NCBI GenBank assembly: GCA_947472645.1
Contig: CANJBQ010000032.1
Coordinates: forward strand, 1 to 37,695
DNA length: 37,695 nucleotides
Direction: 5' to 3'
DNA from: Burkholderiaceae bacterium
Lineage (GTDB): Bacteria; Pseudomonadota; Gammaproteobacteria; Burkholderiales; Burkholderiaceae
Under the pieces are notes generated by a model. It ran no database searches and was not told the DNA's origin. It saw only the letters and a list, made by a program, of their open reading frames with translations. Made by a program: the position numbers and the translations under genes. Positions 28,394 through 37,417 of the stretch are shown piece by piece (position 1 is the first letter of the stretch; every line of letters begins with the position of its first letter).

Positions 28394-30479
28394 GATTAAT
28401 AACCACAGGATCATCAAGGGCTATTTCAATTACTGGTTCGATGATGTCTTCAACTTCATCAAACTCTTGATGCTGCTCAAGCAGTTCTACGACTCTTACT
28501 GAGGCAGTTAGCATCAGTAAATCAATACTGATGATTTCAACCTTGACGCGAGATCCTCTGGCAGTTTGCATTAACTCAGGGACAAATAATCTCAGTGGTA
28601 TGAGCTCAACACGAACCATGCCCTCTTTCATGACTCTGACAACACCAGTCCAAGGCAAATCACGTGCAGCAATCCACCGTAAACACCAATATTTTTCTGC
28701 AATCTGTTGATAGGCATTGTAGGCGTTATAGGTAGTATCAAATTCCGCACATAAAGACATGATCTTGGTATCTTTTGCTGCGAAGGGCGCTGCCAATTTG
28801 GCCATTACCCCTTGTTGAATGAACGCAATTAATTGCCATTGATTGACCAAATCAGCATATCGACGTAGCGGTGAAGTACACCATGCATAGTTTTCGACAC
28901 CAAGTCCTTCATGACGGCATGGGGTAGTTTGCATCCTCGTTCGTTGCGCACCCCACCCTTGCTGCGCACGATAAATGGCTGGCAATTCATGATCGGCCAG
29001 TAAAGAGCCCCAAGTCTGATTACAAAAAATCATCCATTCAGAAACAATCGAATCAATCACAGACCCTCTTTGTCGAGAAGTAATGAGGGGTTGCCAAGAT
29101 TGATCATCAATATCTTTTTGTAACAGACGATCGGCTGAAAGTGTCTGACCTAACTCATTGATGATGGCAAAATGAAAATCTCTAGGCAAGGCATCTGCAT
29201 CTGGAGGCCCGAGTTTTTCTTCTCGTTGACCTTGCGCAATGCGTGCTTTTTGGCGTAGTCCATGCAAATATTGCGTTGCCTTCCATAAAACAGATAACTC
29301 CTGTCGATGCAAAATATCTCCTCGAGTCATATCGTCTATCGTGCCCTCATTGACTAAATGTTCAATCTGATCTAACCGAACATTCGTGTCCATCCATACT
29401 TTTTCAATGGCTGATCTTGGTGGAACCGATTGGTCTAATTCTCCATTATGGAGAAGAGTGATATACAAAGAAATCGCAGGCCTGGCCTGTCCCGCATTGA
29501 GTGAAAAAATATCAATGACCGGTGCAGGTAACATCGTAATTTTCCCACCGGGAAAATAAACGGTTGACATTCGTTCTTGGGCGAGAAGATCTAATGGATC
29601 ACCAGGGACGATTGCTAATGCGGGCGCTGCAATATGCACCCCAACTTGATATCCACCGCCAGGTAATTCCGTGACCGAAAAAGCATCGTCGATTTCTGTG
29701 GTGGTGGCGTCATCAATAGAAAACGCCTTAACATTAGACAACGGTAGATTCTTGGAAATATCTTCCCATACAGATTCAAGAATTATGGCTTGAGGATGAA
29801 AGCCAGTTCCTTTAGAGAAAAATTCTTTTAAAAATTTTCCTTGATGAATTTCTAAAGGGGAAGTAATAGCCCCCAATTGAAGCAGAAGTTGTGGTTGAGT
29901 GATGCTGAGCTGCTGACTGACCGAAAATATAGCTTTATAAGCAATGCCATTTTTATCTGGGCTCCACAATAATTGTTGGGCATTAGAGCCAATCTCTTGC
30001 GGTAACTGTCCGGCCAACATCAGAGATTCCCACTCTTTTTGTAATACAGCTTCTTGACGTTTACGCTCTACAGAAGCTAATGCTGCTTTTAACTGATCCT
30101 CTGGCGCTCTTAAAAACTGCCCTCGCCCTTTTCGGCGAAAATAAATAGGAGCGCTTTGCAGTGCGATTGCCAATGCAATGATTTGAAATGGTTGAACTTG
30201 CTCACCAAAATAGTCTTTGGCGACTTGTTCAAATTTAAATTCTTCATTGGGTGAACACTCCCATAAAAAATCCATATCAATCTCTGGCGCTAATTCCTGT
30301 GACTGAACAATGGTTTTTTCTAAGTCGCCGCTAGACCAGGAATACCAGATATCTTTAGCTTTTAATTTGATCCGCTTCCCAAACTGCGTTTGTGCTGGGT
30401 AATAATCAGCTCCTGAGGCGACTTGACCCATCGCAGAAGCACCTTTGATTTCACTGCCCTCTTCATAAATAAAATGCAT
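28374..30479 (-). CDS. rnb: Ribonuclease II family exoribonuclease (RNB domain)
   Basis: This is a 3'-to-5' exoribonuclease that degrades mRNA. The 701-residue protein has an N-terminal part with LKAKDIWYSWSSGDLEKTI, the RNB catalytic signature SIDDATTTEIDDAFSVTELP (about 248-268) with its conserved aspartates, NELGQTLSADRLLQKD, NYAWCTSPLRRYADLVNQWQ, and a C-terminal S1-like tail (WTGVVRVMKEGMVRVELIPL). It lies between mpl (two bases upstream) and tonB in a typical betaproteobacterial order. Whether it is closer to RNase II or RNase R is not settled. The length suits RNase II with some N-terminal divergence. Confidence 0.88.
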   Translation of the reverse strand: MHFIYEEGSEIKGASAMGQVASGADYYPAQTQFGKRIKLKAKDIWYSWSSGDLEKTIVQSQELAPEIDMDFLWECSPNEEFKFEQVAKDYFGEQVQPFQIIALAIALQSAPIYFRRKGRGQFLRAPEDQLKAALASVERKRQEAVLQKEWESLMLAGQLPQEIGSNAQQLLWSPDKNGIAYKAIFSVSQQLSITQPQLLLQLGAITSPLEIHQGKFLKEFFSKGTGFHPQAIILESVWEDISKNLPLSNVKAFSIDDATTTEIDDAFSVTELPGGGYQVGVHIAAPALAIVPGDPLDLLAQERMSTVYFPGGKITMLPAPVIDIFSLNAGQARPAISLYITLLHNGELDQSVPPRSAIEKVWMDTNVRLDQIEHLVNEGTIDDMTRGDILHRQELSVLWKATQYLHGLRQKARIAQGQREEKLGPPDADALPRDFHFAIINELGQTLSADRLLQKDIDDQSWQPLITSRQRGSVIDSIVSEWMIFCNQTWGSLLADHELPAIYRAQQGWGAQRTRMQTTPCRHEGLGVENYAWCTSPLRRYADLVNQWQLIAFIQQGVMAKLAAPFAAKDTKIMSLCAEFDTTYNAYNAYQQIAEKYWCLRWIAARDLPWTGVVRVMKEGMVRVELIPLRLFVPELMQTARGSRVKVEIISIDLLMLTASVRVVELLEQHQEFDEVEDIIEPVIEIALDDPVVINHEANSN

Positions 30480-30481
30480 GT

Positions 30482-31873
30482 CTACGCTAAGGCCTTTAAT
30501 ATTTTTTGATGCACGCCCCCAAAACCACCATTACTCATCACTAAGATGTGGTCGCCTGGTTTTGCTTGAATTTTTATCTTTTCCACTAAAAGTTCTAAAT
30601 CATCAAACGTTTGAGCCTGAGTCCCGAGCGATGCTAAAGATTCCTGCAAGTCCCACCCTAATGCTGACTTGCCCTCTTTAGCGCCATATCCAAATACCAA
30701 ATCAGCTTGCTCTAAGCTGGATGGAAGTTGCTGTTTCATTACCCCTAGCTTCATCGTATTTGATCGAGGCTCTAATACTGCCAGTAATCGTTTTCCACCA
30801 ATCCGTCGTCGTAAACCATCTATGGTGGTGGCTATCGCTGTTGGATGGTGCGCGAAATCATCATAGACGCAAATGTCATTCACTTTACCAATCAGCTCTA
30901 ATCGTCTTTTTACGTTTTTAAAAGTACGTAATGCTTCAGCACTGTCTTCTGGGGTTATACCAATATGTTCTGCGGCAGCAATCGCCGCTAAAGCATTCAT
31001 TTGATTATGACGGCCCGCAACATGCGCGTCCTCATTCCAAATCACTGTAGCAACCGGATTGCCTTTTTTTAGGACAATAAAACCATCTTTGTCTAAAGCC
31101 TCATAGGCCCAAGTACTATCCTTATGCCCATTTCCAAAATACTCTACGGGTGTCCAAGCCCCCTTAGCTATCACTTCCCTAAGACTGGGCTCTTCACCGT
31201 TCACAATGAGGCGTCCTTGTTGTGGAACCGTTCTTACCAAATGGTGAAACTGTGTTTGAATCGCAGCTAAATCCGGAAAAATATCGGCGTGATCAAACTC
31301 TAAGTTATTCAAAATACAAGTGCTGGACCGGTAATGAACAAACTTGCTACGTTTATCAAAAAATGCCGTATCGTACTCATCCGCCTCAATCACAAAAATA
31401 GGTTTTATTTCTTTTTTCTTGGGTCCAATTCTGGCAGATACTTCAAAGTTATTTGGCACTCCGCCGACAAGGTAACTAGGAGAGTAATCATTAGCCTCTA
31501 AGATCCATGTCAACATCGCCGTCGTAGTGGTTTTACCGTGAGTTCCGGCAATCGACATCACATGATGGCTAGATAAGACTTCTTCCCCTAACCACTGCGG
31601 ACCTGAAACGTAGGGTAGTCCAGCGTTTAAAATAGCCTCCATGAGTGGGTTGCCTCTTGAAACAACATTACCTATGACAAAGAGGTCTGGTTTGAGGGAC
31701 AATTGGTCTTCTGCAAAACCTTCTATTAAGGAAATGCCTTGAGCTTCAAGCTGAGTACTCATCGGAGGATAAACGTTAGCGTCACATCCAGTGACCTGAT
31801 GTCCAGCTTGTCGAGCAATAGCGGCAATTCCACCCATGAAGGTGCCACAAATGCCAAGAATATGTATATGCAT
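30482..31873 (-). CDS. mpl: UDP-MurNAc:L-Ala-gamma-D-Glu-meso-DAP ligase Mpl
   Basis: Mpl ligates recycled murein tripeptide to UDP-MurNAc, returning wall material to peptidoglycan synthesis. The 463-residue Mur-ligase-type protein starts with HIHILGICGTFMGGIAAIAR, has the ATP-binding SIAGTHGKTTTTAMLTWILE (about 106-125), IEADEYDTAFFDKRSKFVHY (about 172-191), NVKRRLELIG and the C-terminal-domain DFAHHPTAIATTIDGLRRRI. GTFMGG at the first loop distinguishes Mpl from MurC. It is the first gene of the mpl-rnb-tonB-aroE run and diverges from the thioredoxin-like gene with 26 bases between starts. Confidence 0.94.
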   Translation of the reverse strand: MHIHILGICGTFMGGIAAIARQAGHQVTGCDANVYPPMSTQLEAQGISLIEGFAEDQLSLKPDLFVIGNVVSRGNPLMEAILNAGLPYVSGPQWLGEEVLSSHHVMSIAGTHGKTTTTAMLTWILEANDYSPSYLVGGVPNNFEVSARIGPKKKEIKPIFVIEADEYDTAFFDKRSKFVHYRSSTCILNNLEFDHADIFPDLAAIQTQFHHLVRTVPQQGRLIVNGEEPSLREVIAKGAWTPVEYFGNGHKDSTWAYEALDKDGFIVLKKGNPVATVIWNEDAHVAGRHNQMNALAAIAAAEHIGITPEDSAEALRTFKNVKRRLELIGKVNDICVYDDFAHHPTAIATTIDGLRRRIGGKRLLAVLEPRSNTMKLGVMKQQLPSSLEQADLVFGYGAKEGKSALGWDLQESLASLGTQAQTFDDLELLVEKIKIQAKPGDHILVMSNGGFGGVHQKILKALA

Positions 31874-31899
31874 AACGTAATTTTAACGAAGGAAACAGA

Positions 31900-32472
31900 A
31901 TGACTGAAGATTTAAATAGAAAAGAAGCTCTTAAAAAACAATTCCCCTTACTTCTGATGTTAGGAATTATTGGATTGGTGAGTCTCTTAATTGGTCTTGG
32001 CGCTTCTTATCTTCGTCAACAAGAATCATCTGCAGCACTTCCAGAAGGCATCTATCAATCATTCTTAGAAAGCCCCTGGAATGATGCCCAATCTCAACCT
32101 ATTGATACTTCAGTTTGGAAAAATAAAATTTTAGTGATCAATTTTTGGGCGTCTTGGTGCCCACCCTGCGTAGAAGAAATGCCACTTCTTGCCAAACTGA
32201 GCTCAGAGTCTGACAACTCAAAAGTGCAGTTTATTGGCATTGGCATTGACTCACCATCGAATATTCGTGAGTTTTTGACGAAAACAAATGTGCCTTATCA
32301 AATTATTGTGGGCGGATTAGAGGGTAGTAATTGGGGGAAAAAACTGGGTAACGAACAAGGCGCATTACCCTATACGATCATCATTAGCCCCAATGGTAAT
32401 AAAGTTTTTTCAAAATTAGGAAAAATAACCGAAGATGACGTAAATAAGTCAATTTTAAAGGTTATTAAATGA
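31900..32472 (+). CDS. TlpA/ResA-type membrane-anchored thioredoxin-like protein
   Basis: This is a 190-residue protein with a single N-terminal membrane anchor (PLLLMLGIIGLVSLLIGLGA, about 16-35) and a periplasmic thioredoxin fold. The redox motif is NFWASWCPPCVEEMP (Cys87 and Cys90), with the cis-Pro loop in ALPYTIIISPNG. Such proteins reduce disulfides in the periplasm, for example during cytochrome c maturation, but no partner gene is present to define the substrate. GAAGGAAAC provides a good ribosome binding site. A terminator follows, so it is probably monocistronic. Confidence 0.9.
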   Translation: MTEDLNRKEALKKQFPLLLMLGIIGLVSLLIGLGASYLRQQESSAALPEGIYQSFLESPWNDAQSQPIDTSVWKNKILVINFWASWCPPCVEEMPLLAKLSSESDNSKVQFIGIGIDSPSNIREFLTKTNVPYQIIVGGLEGSNWGKKLGNEQGALPYTIIISPNGNKVFSKLGKITEDDVNKSILKVIK

Positions 32473-32477
32473 ATTTA

Positions 32478-32513
32478 ATAGGGTTTTAGACTTGATTTAC
32501 CCCTATATTTTTT
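32478..32513 (+). terminator. Rho-independent terminator after the thioredoxin-like gene
   Basis: ATAGGG (32478-32483) pairs with CCCTAT (32501-32506) around a loop of about 17 bases, followed by A and six T (32508-32513). It begins five bases past the stop codon and precedes the probable aroQ promoter. Confidence 0.55.
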
Positions 32514-32542
32514 CAATTATTAGATTTTTCTACTGATTCAAG

Positions 32543-32571
32543 TTATTTTAGCTAAATTCATCAGTTATACT
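32543..32571 (+). promoter_or_regulatory. Candidate promoter for aroQ-accB-accC-prmA
   Basis: A TATACT box at 32566-32571 matches five of six -10 consensus bases. The -35 region at 17 bases spacing (TTATTT, 32543-32548) is weak. Transcription would start near 32578, about 34 bases before aroQ. Position after a terminator supports a promoter here, but the exact boxes are uncertain. Confidence 0.35.
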
Positions 32572-32611
32572 GAACACCTTCAAATGACTCTTTTCAAGGA
32601 AATCACCGAAG

Positions 32612-33070
32612 ATGAGCGCAGATAAACACACAATCGCTTCAGTACTTGTTTTACAGGGCCCTAATTTGAATTTGCTAGGAACCCGTGAACCTGATATTTA
32701 TGGCCATGAAACACTGGATGACATCCACACAAAGCTCTTGGCTCAAGCCACAAAAGCTCATGTCAGCCTCAGCACCTTTCAAAGCAACCATGAAGGTGAG
32801 ATTATTGATCGTATTCAAGCCGCAAAAAAAGAAGGTGTCACCTTCATCATCGTTAATCCTGGTGGTTACTCACATACTAGTGTAGCAATGCGGGATGCTC
32901 TCGTGGGTGTCAGTATTCCTTTTATCGAAGTTCACTTATCCAATATTCACCAAAGAGAATCATTTCGACATCACTCTTACTTTTCTGATGTCGCAGTTGG
33001 TGTGATTTGTGGTCTTGGCTCGATTGGTTATGAGCTGGCTCTGCAAGCCATCATCGCCCAATCACATTAA
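32612..33070 (+). CDS. aroQ: 3-dehydroquinate dehydratase, type II
   Basis: AroQ dehydrates 3-dehydroquinate to 3-dehydroshikimate in aromatic biosynthesis. The 152-residue dodecameric-type enzyme has [20 protein letters not shown] (active-site Tyr in the lid), [31 protein letters not shown] and the catalytic His region [20 protein letters not shown]. An AAGGAAA stretch lies about 15 bases before the ATG. It precedes accB by 42 bases, the aroQ-accB-accC order common in proteobacteria. Confidence 0.96.
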   Translation: MSADKHTIASVLVLQGPNLNLLGTREPDIYGHETLDDIHTKLLAQATKAHVSLSTFQSNHEGEIIDRIQAAKKEGVTFIIVNPGGYSHTSVAMRDALVGVSIPFIEVHLSNIHQRESFRHHSYFSDVAVGVICGLGSIGYELALQAIIAQSH

Positions 33071-33112
33071 TCAATTAATTCAATCATCACTGCATGATCA
33101 AAAGGATAGCTT

Positions 33113-33583
33113 ATGGACTTGAGAAAACTTAAAACGCTGATCGACCTTGTCGCCGAATCGGGAATTTCTGAACTAGAAATGTCAGAAGGTGAAGAAAAGG
33201 TGCGGATTGTGAATCATCGTGCCCCATCTACAGGTGTCCATCACGTTCATATTCCAGCAACCCACGCCCCAAATCCGCCGATCGATATGGAAAGTAACAT
33301 ATCTACGAATGTTGCAATCCCTGCACCAGCATCATCAGAGGCTCCAGTTGGAAATATCATGAAGTCTCCCATGGTAGGTACTTTTTATCGCGCCTCCAAT
33401 CCAGAGGCACCTGATTTTGTCAAAGTAGGAGATATTGTCAAAATGGGACAAACTCTGTGCATTATCGAAGCTATGAAGTTATTAAATGAAATTGAATCCG
33501 AATTCGATGGCGTCATCAAACAAATCTTAGTTGATAACGGCCAAGGTGTTGAATTTGACCAGCCTTTGTTTGTGATCGCTTAA
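33113..33583 (+). CDS. accB: Biotin carboxyl carrier protein of acetyl-CoA carboxylase
   Basis: AccB carries the biotin that shuttles carboxyl groups from AccC to the carboxyltransferase, starting fatty acid synthesis. The 156-residue protein has an N-terminal dimer segment (LRKLKTLIDLVAESGISELE), an Ala/Pro/His-rich linker and the biotinyl domain (about 82-156), with the thumb-containing VGTFYRASNPEAPDFVKVGD and the attachment lysine in EAMKLLNEIE (Lys122). AAGGAT precedes the ATG. It is followed ten bases later by accC. Confidence 0.96.
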   Translation: MDLRKLKTLIDLVAESGISELEMSEGEEKVRIVNHRAPSTGVHHVHIPATHAPNPPIDMESNISTNVAIPAPASSEAPVGNIMKSPMVGTFYRASNPEAPDFVKVGDIVKMGQTLCIIEAMKLLNEIESEFDGVIKQILVDNGQGVEFDQPLFVIA

Positions 33584-33592
33584 GGGGGTTTT

Positions 33593-34969
33593 ATGTTTGA
33601 TAAAATCCTGATCGCCAATCGTGGCGAAATTGCTCTTCGCATTCAGCGCGCTTGTCGTGAATTAGGTATTAAGAATGTGGTTGTGTATTCCACCATCGAT
33701 AAAGACGCAAAATATGTGAAGTTGGCAGATGAGGCCGTATGCATCGGCCCACCCGCCTCCGCTCAAAGTTATCTCAATATGCCGGCCATCATCTCTGCTG
33801 CAGAGGTGACCGATTCTCAAGCGATTCATCCTGGTTATGGTTTCTTATCAGAAAATGCGGACTTTGCTGACCGTGTGGAAAAATCAGGTTTTGTTTTTAT
33901 TGGCCCAACTGCAGAATCCATCCGATTAATGGGTGATAAGGTTTCAGCAAAGCAAGCCATGATTGCCGCAGGAGTTCCCTGCGTGCCCGGTTCAGATGGT
34001 GCGCTACCCGATAATCCAAAAGAAATTTTGGCAATTGGTAAGAAAGTAGGTTATCCCGTTATCATTAAAGCTTCTGGTGGAGGTGGTGGACGTGGCATGC
34101 GCGTCGTCCATTCGGAAGCGCATTTACTCAATGCGGTCAGCATGACGCGGGAAGAAGCTGGGCGAGCTTTTGGAAATCCTGAAGTGTATATGGAAAAATT
34201 TCTCACAAACCCTCGTCATATTGAAATTCAAATTCTCGCAGACACCTTCAAAAATGCTGTTTGGCTTGGTGAGCGCGATTGCTCTATGCAACGCCGACAT
34301 CAAAAAGTGATTGAAGAAGCGCCAGCACCGGGTATCGATCGCCGATTAATCGCGAAGATCGGTGAGCGCTGCGCACTAGCCTGCCGAAAAATTGGCTATC
34401 GAGGCGCAGGTACTTTTGAATTCCTATTTGAAAATAATGAATTTTTCTTCATCGAGATGAATACTCGCGTTCAAGTCGAACATCCGGTGACTGAATTAAT
34501 CACTGGCATTGATATTGTCCAAGAACAAATCAAAATTGCGGCAGGTGAAAAACTGGTCTTTCGGCAGCGTGATATTGAATTTAGAGGTCACGCTATCGAG
34601 TGTCGGATTAATGCTGAAGACCCTTTTAAATTTACCCCTAGCCCCGGTAAGATTCTGTCTTGGCATACCCCTGGAGGTCCTGGTATTCGGGTTGATTCGC
34701 ATGTTTATGCAGGTTATACAGTGCCCGCGAATTACGATTCCATGATCGGTAAATTAATTTCTTATGGCAAGACACGAGACCAAGCGATCCGCAGAATGCG
34801 TATTGCTCTTTCTGAAATGGTGGTCGATGGCGTAAAAACGAATATCCCACTACACCGCGAAATGATGGTTGATCCAAAGTTCAATATTGGGGGCACCAGC
34901 ATTCATTATCTTGAGCACCGATTAGAGGAACAAGCTGAGTCTCGCAATATCAAAAAGATTGGCGCATAA
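33593..34969 (+). CDS. accC: Biotin carboxylase subunit of acetyl-CoA carboxylase
   Basis: AccC carboxylates the biotin of AccB using bicarbonate and ATP. The 458-residue ATP-grasp enzyme begins [20 protein letters not shown], with [16 protein letters not shown], the Gly-rich loop [14 protein letters not shown] (about 159-172), [20 protein letters not shown] and the catalytic [17 protein letters not shown] region, then [14 protein letters not shown] strong GGGGG-type ribosome binding site precedes the ATG. It ends five bases before prmA. Confidence 0.97.
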   Translation: MFDKILIANRGEIALRIQRACRELGIKNVVVYSTIDKDAKYVKLADEAVCIGPPASAQSYLNMPAIISAAEVTDSQAIHPGYGFLSENADFADRVEKSGFVFIGPTAESIRLMGDKVSAKQAMIAAGVPCVPGSDGALPDNPKEILAIGKKVGYPVIIKASGGGGGRGMRVVHSEAHLLNAVSMTREEAGRAFGNPEVYMEKFLTNPRHIEIQILADTFKNAVWLGERDCSMQRRHQKVIEEAPAPGIDRRLIAKIGERCALACRKIGYRGAGTFEFLFENNEFFFIEMNTRVQVEHPVTELITGIDIVQEQIKIAAGEKLVFRQRDIEFRGHAIECRINAEDPFKFTPSPGKILSWHTPGGPGIRVDSHVYAGYTVPANYDSMIGKLISYGKTRDQAIRRMRIALSEMVVDGVKTNIPLHREMMVDPKFNIGGTSIHYLEHRLEEQAESRNIKKIGA

Positions 34970-34973
34970 CCCA

Positions 34974-35900
34974 ATGAGCTACCGTGAATTAAAGTTTTCA
35001 GTAGATGCTCATACGGCTGAAGAGCTGGGCGATGCATTAATGGAACTAGGCGCTTTGTCGATTAGTGTCGAAGACGCTCAAGCGGACACTCCTGACGAAT
35101 CGCCACTTTACGGTGAGCCAGGAATGACTCCGAGCGTTGAGGCTTGGAATGAATCCATCGTGCAAGCATTATTTGATAACACCCTATGGGATAAGTATCC
35201 ACAACATACCGAGGCCATTCTGGCAGAATTAATACAAGCAGGATTAGCGGTAGATACTTACACTGAAAGTATTCTTGAGGATCAAAACTGGGTTGAACTT
35301 ACACAATCACAATTTGAACCCATACCGATTTCAGAACGTATGTGGGTTGTCCCATCATGGCACGAACAACCAGACAACCTTCCAGATGGCTCCATATGCC
35401 TCGCTGTTGATCCTGGGCTTGCATTTGGCACAGGCAGTCACCCAACAACAAAACTCTGCCTACAGTGGCTAGAAAAGCTTTCTGATGGAAATCAACTTCG
35501 TGACTCTTCCGTTTTAGATTATGGATGTGGCTCTGGCATTTTAGCGATCGCTGCAAAAAAACTGGGGGCCACTCATGTTGTTGGTATTGATATCGATCCG
35601 CAAGCAGTTTTAGCCGGTCATCAAAACGCTCTTCAAAATGAAGTTGATATCGCATTCACACTTCCTGACCACTCTCACGACCATCAAACGTTTAGTATTG
35701 TCGTTGCCAATATTTTGGCAAACCCTCTACAAGTTTTAGCGCCGGCCATCTGTGGATTTTTACAAGAGGGCTCTCGTTTAGCGTTATCAGGCATCTTGGA
35801 ACGCCAAGCGCAAGATGTTATAGCTACTTATGCACCTTGGATAAAGTTAACTATCTCTGACCAATCTGAGGGATGGGTTCTATTGGCCGGACAACGTTAA
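34974..35900 (+). CDS. prmA: Ribosomal protein L11 methyltransferase
   Basis: PrmA trimethylates lysines and the N-terminus of ribosomal protein L11. The 308-residue protein has an N-terminal L11-binding domain beginning MSYRELKFSVDAHTAEELGD and the SAM domain with LAFGTGSHPTTKLCLQWLE (about 147-165), VLDYGCGSGILAIAAKKLGA (about 179-198) and VVANILANPLQVLAP. I chose ATG 34974, just after the accC stop. The frame is open to a TTG inside accC that would add five residues. No strong ribosome binding site is visible, so translation is probably coupled to accC. Confidence 0.94.
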   Translation: MSYRELKFSVDAHTAEELGDALMELGALSISVEDAQADTPDESPLYGEPGMTPSVEAWNESIVQALFDNTLWDKYPQHTEAILAELIQAGLAVDTYTESILEDQNWVELTQSQFEPIPISERMWVVPSWHEQPDNLPDGSICLAVDPGLAFGTGSHPTTKLCLQWLEKLSDGNQLRDSSVLDYGCGSGILAIAAKKLGATHVVGIDIDPQAVLAGHQNALQNEVDIAFTLPDHSHDHQTFSIVVANILANPLQVLAPAICGFLQEGSRLALSGILERQAQDVIATYAPWIKLTISDQSEGWVLLAGQR

Positions 35901-35908
35901 AGCCTCTT

Positions 35909-36340
35909 ATGCTTTTACGTGTCTACAAAATCGTGATGTTGTTTGTGCTTTTTGCACTGGCAGTAGGCCAAGCTCTATTTTTATTTCAAGCATGGACGAA
36001 AGTTCCTCGGCAAGATCTCTCCTATTGGAATATTGAATACGCGAATCTAAATCTTAATGAAGATGCGGTCAACACTCTGCACCTTCAGTTAAGAGTCGAT
36101 GCTCCTGGAGTTTTGAAAAATATCAAACCACCTCATATTGAATTACTGTTATCCAATTTAGGTGGCGATACGGTAGCATTCCATGATTTCTCACCCAGCG
36201 AATGGATACCAGATACCCTTCCAAGAAAGAATCAATGGCTCACTCAAGGTGTGGCAACACAAACCGAAATGACCGTGTCTATTCCCATCGAAGTTCCGAA
36301 AGAAGCTAGTGGATTTCAAGTCCACATGCTTTATCACTAA
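35909..36340 (+). CDS. DUF3426-like membrane-anchored protein
   Basis: This protein of about 143 residues (from ATG 35909) has one N-terminal membrane helix (IVMLFVLFALAVGQALFLFQ) followed by an extracytoplasmic beta-rich domain: IEYANLNLNEDAVNTLHLQL, PPHIELLLSNLGGDTVAFHD, FSPSEWIPDTLPRKNQWLTQ and GFQVHMLYH. This matches the DUF3426 domain often encoded right after prmA in betaproteobacteria, usually behind an N-terminal zinc ribbon, which is missing here. The function is unknown. The frame extends upstream into prmA (35873), but the ATG eight bases after the prmA stop is more likely. Confidence 0.7.
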   Translation: MLLRVYKIVMLFVLFALAVGQALFLFQAWTKVPRQDLSYWNIEYANLNLNEDAVNTLHLQLRVDAPGVLKNIKPPHIELLLSNLGGDTVAFHDFSPSEWIPDTLPRKNQWLTQGVATQTEMTVSIPIEVPKEASGFQVHMLYH

Positions 36341-36375
36341 AATAATGTTTAATCACTCAATATTTAAAGGAAATT

Positions 36376-37335
36376 ATGGCTAGTCTGATCTGTGGTTCTA
36401 TCGCTTTTGACACAATTATGTCTTTCGAAGGGCGGTTTCAAGAACAAATTCTTCCTGACCAGCTTCATATTCTGAATGTCGCTTTTTTAGTTCCCCACAT
36501 GCGTCGTGAGTTTGGTGGGTGCGCCGGCAACATTGCCTATAACCTAAAACTTTTGCAAGGTGAGCCAATCATCATGGCAACTGTCGGTGGAGATGCCGGT
36601 ACTTATTTTGACCAATTTAGTAAATACGATATCAAAACTGAATTTATTCGAGAAGTCCCTGAAGCATTTACGGCACAAGCGATGATCACCACCGATCGTG
36701 ACAATAATCAAATTACCGCCTTCCATCCCGGCGCTATGGACGAATCGTACTTAAATAATGTGGCTACCGCTGTACTTTCTTTAAAAACTTCATCAAACCC
36801 GATTGAGTTGGGAATCTTGGCGCCCGATGGGCGTGCTGGAATGATTTTGCATGCGAAACAATTTGTAGAGTCTAAAGTTCCATTTATCTTCGATCCAGGT
36901 CAGGGACTTCCCATGTTCAATGGGGATGAATTAAAAACTTTTATTGATCAAGCAACTTACATTGCTGTAAACGACTACGAAGGTGAAATGCTTGCTCAAA
37001 GAACTGGCATGCCTCATTCAGAGATTGCAAAACAGGTAAAAGCATTAGTTGTGACCAAAGGTGCGCAGGGGGCAGAAATTTATACCGAAGGTCAAATGAT
37101 TCAAATACCGGCTGTATTTGTCGAGAAACCAGTTGATCCAACAGGTTGCGGTGATGCCTTTAGAGCAGGTTTGCTTTATGGTATCGAACATGGTCTTGAT
37201 TGGGAAACAACTGGCAAACTGGGTTCACTCATGGGTGCAATCAAAATTGCCTTTCAAGGGCCTCAAAACCATACTCCTTCCATTGAGATACTGCATGAAC
37301 TCTTTATCAAGGCCTTTCATCACGATTTTTCATAA
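36376..37335 (+). CDS. PfkB-family carbohydrate/nucleoside kinase
   Basis: This 319-residue ribokinase-type kinase has the N-terminal GSIAFDTIMSFEGRF, the substrate-side FGGCAGNIAYNLKLL with ATVGGDAGTYF (about 73-83), LVVTKGAQGAEIYTEG, and the anion hole with catalytic base PVDPTGCGDAFRAGLLYGI (Asp260). Related betaproteobacterial proteins are annotated as adenosine kinase or generic carbohydrate kinase, and the sequence does not decide the substrate. An AAAGGAAATT ribosome binding site precedes ATG 36376. If it acts on adenosine, it would complement the apt/nucleosidase pair elsewhere in the window. Confidence 0.88.
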   Translation: MASLICGSIAFDTIMSFEGRFQEQILPDQLHILNVAFLVPHMRREFGGCAGNIAYNLKLLQGEPIIMATVGGDAGTYFDQFSKYDIKTEFIREVPEAFTAQAMITTDRDNNQITAFHPGAMDESYLNNVATAVLSLKTSSNPIELGILAPDGRAGMILHAKQFVESKVPFIFDPGQGLPMFNGDELKTFIDQATYIAVNDYEGEMLAQRTGMPHSEIAKQVKALVVTKGAQGAEIYTEGQMIQIPAVFVEKPVDPTGCGDAFRAGLLYGIEHGLDWETTGKLGSLMGAIKIAFQGPQNHTPSIEILHELFIKAFHHDFS

Positions 37336-37336
37336 G

Positions 37337-37366
37337 AAAACCCACCAAGGTTTTCACCGAGGTGGG
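37337..37366 (-). terminator. Rho-independent terminator of the histone-like gene
   Basis: On the minus strand the hairpin reads CCCACC, a two-base internal mismatch, GGT-GAAA-ACC with a GNRA tetraloop, the opposite mismatch, then GGTGGG, directly followed by TTTT (37340-37337). It lies about 50 bases after the histone-like stop codon and one base past the kinase stop. The plus strand lacks a T run after the hairpin, so it mainly serves the minus-strand gene. Confidence 0.75.
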
Positions 37367-37417
37367 CTAGATACTACTGAGGCTAATACAGCTGTTGCCT
37401 TTCGGAAACCGTCTAAA

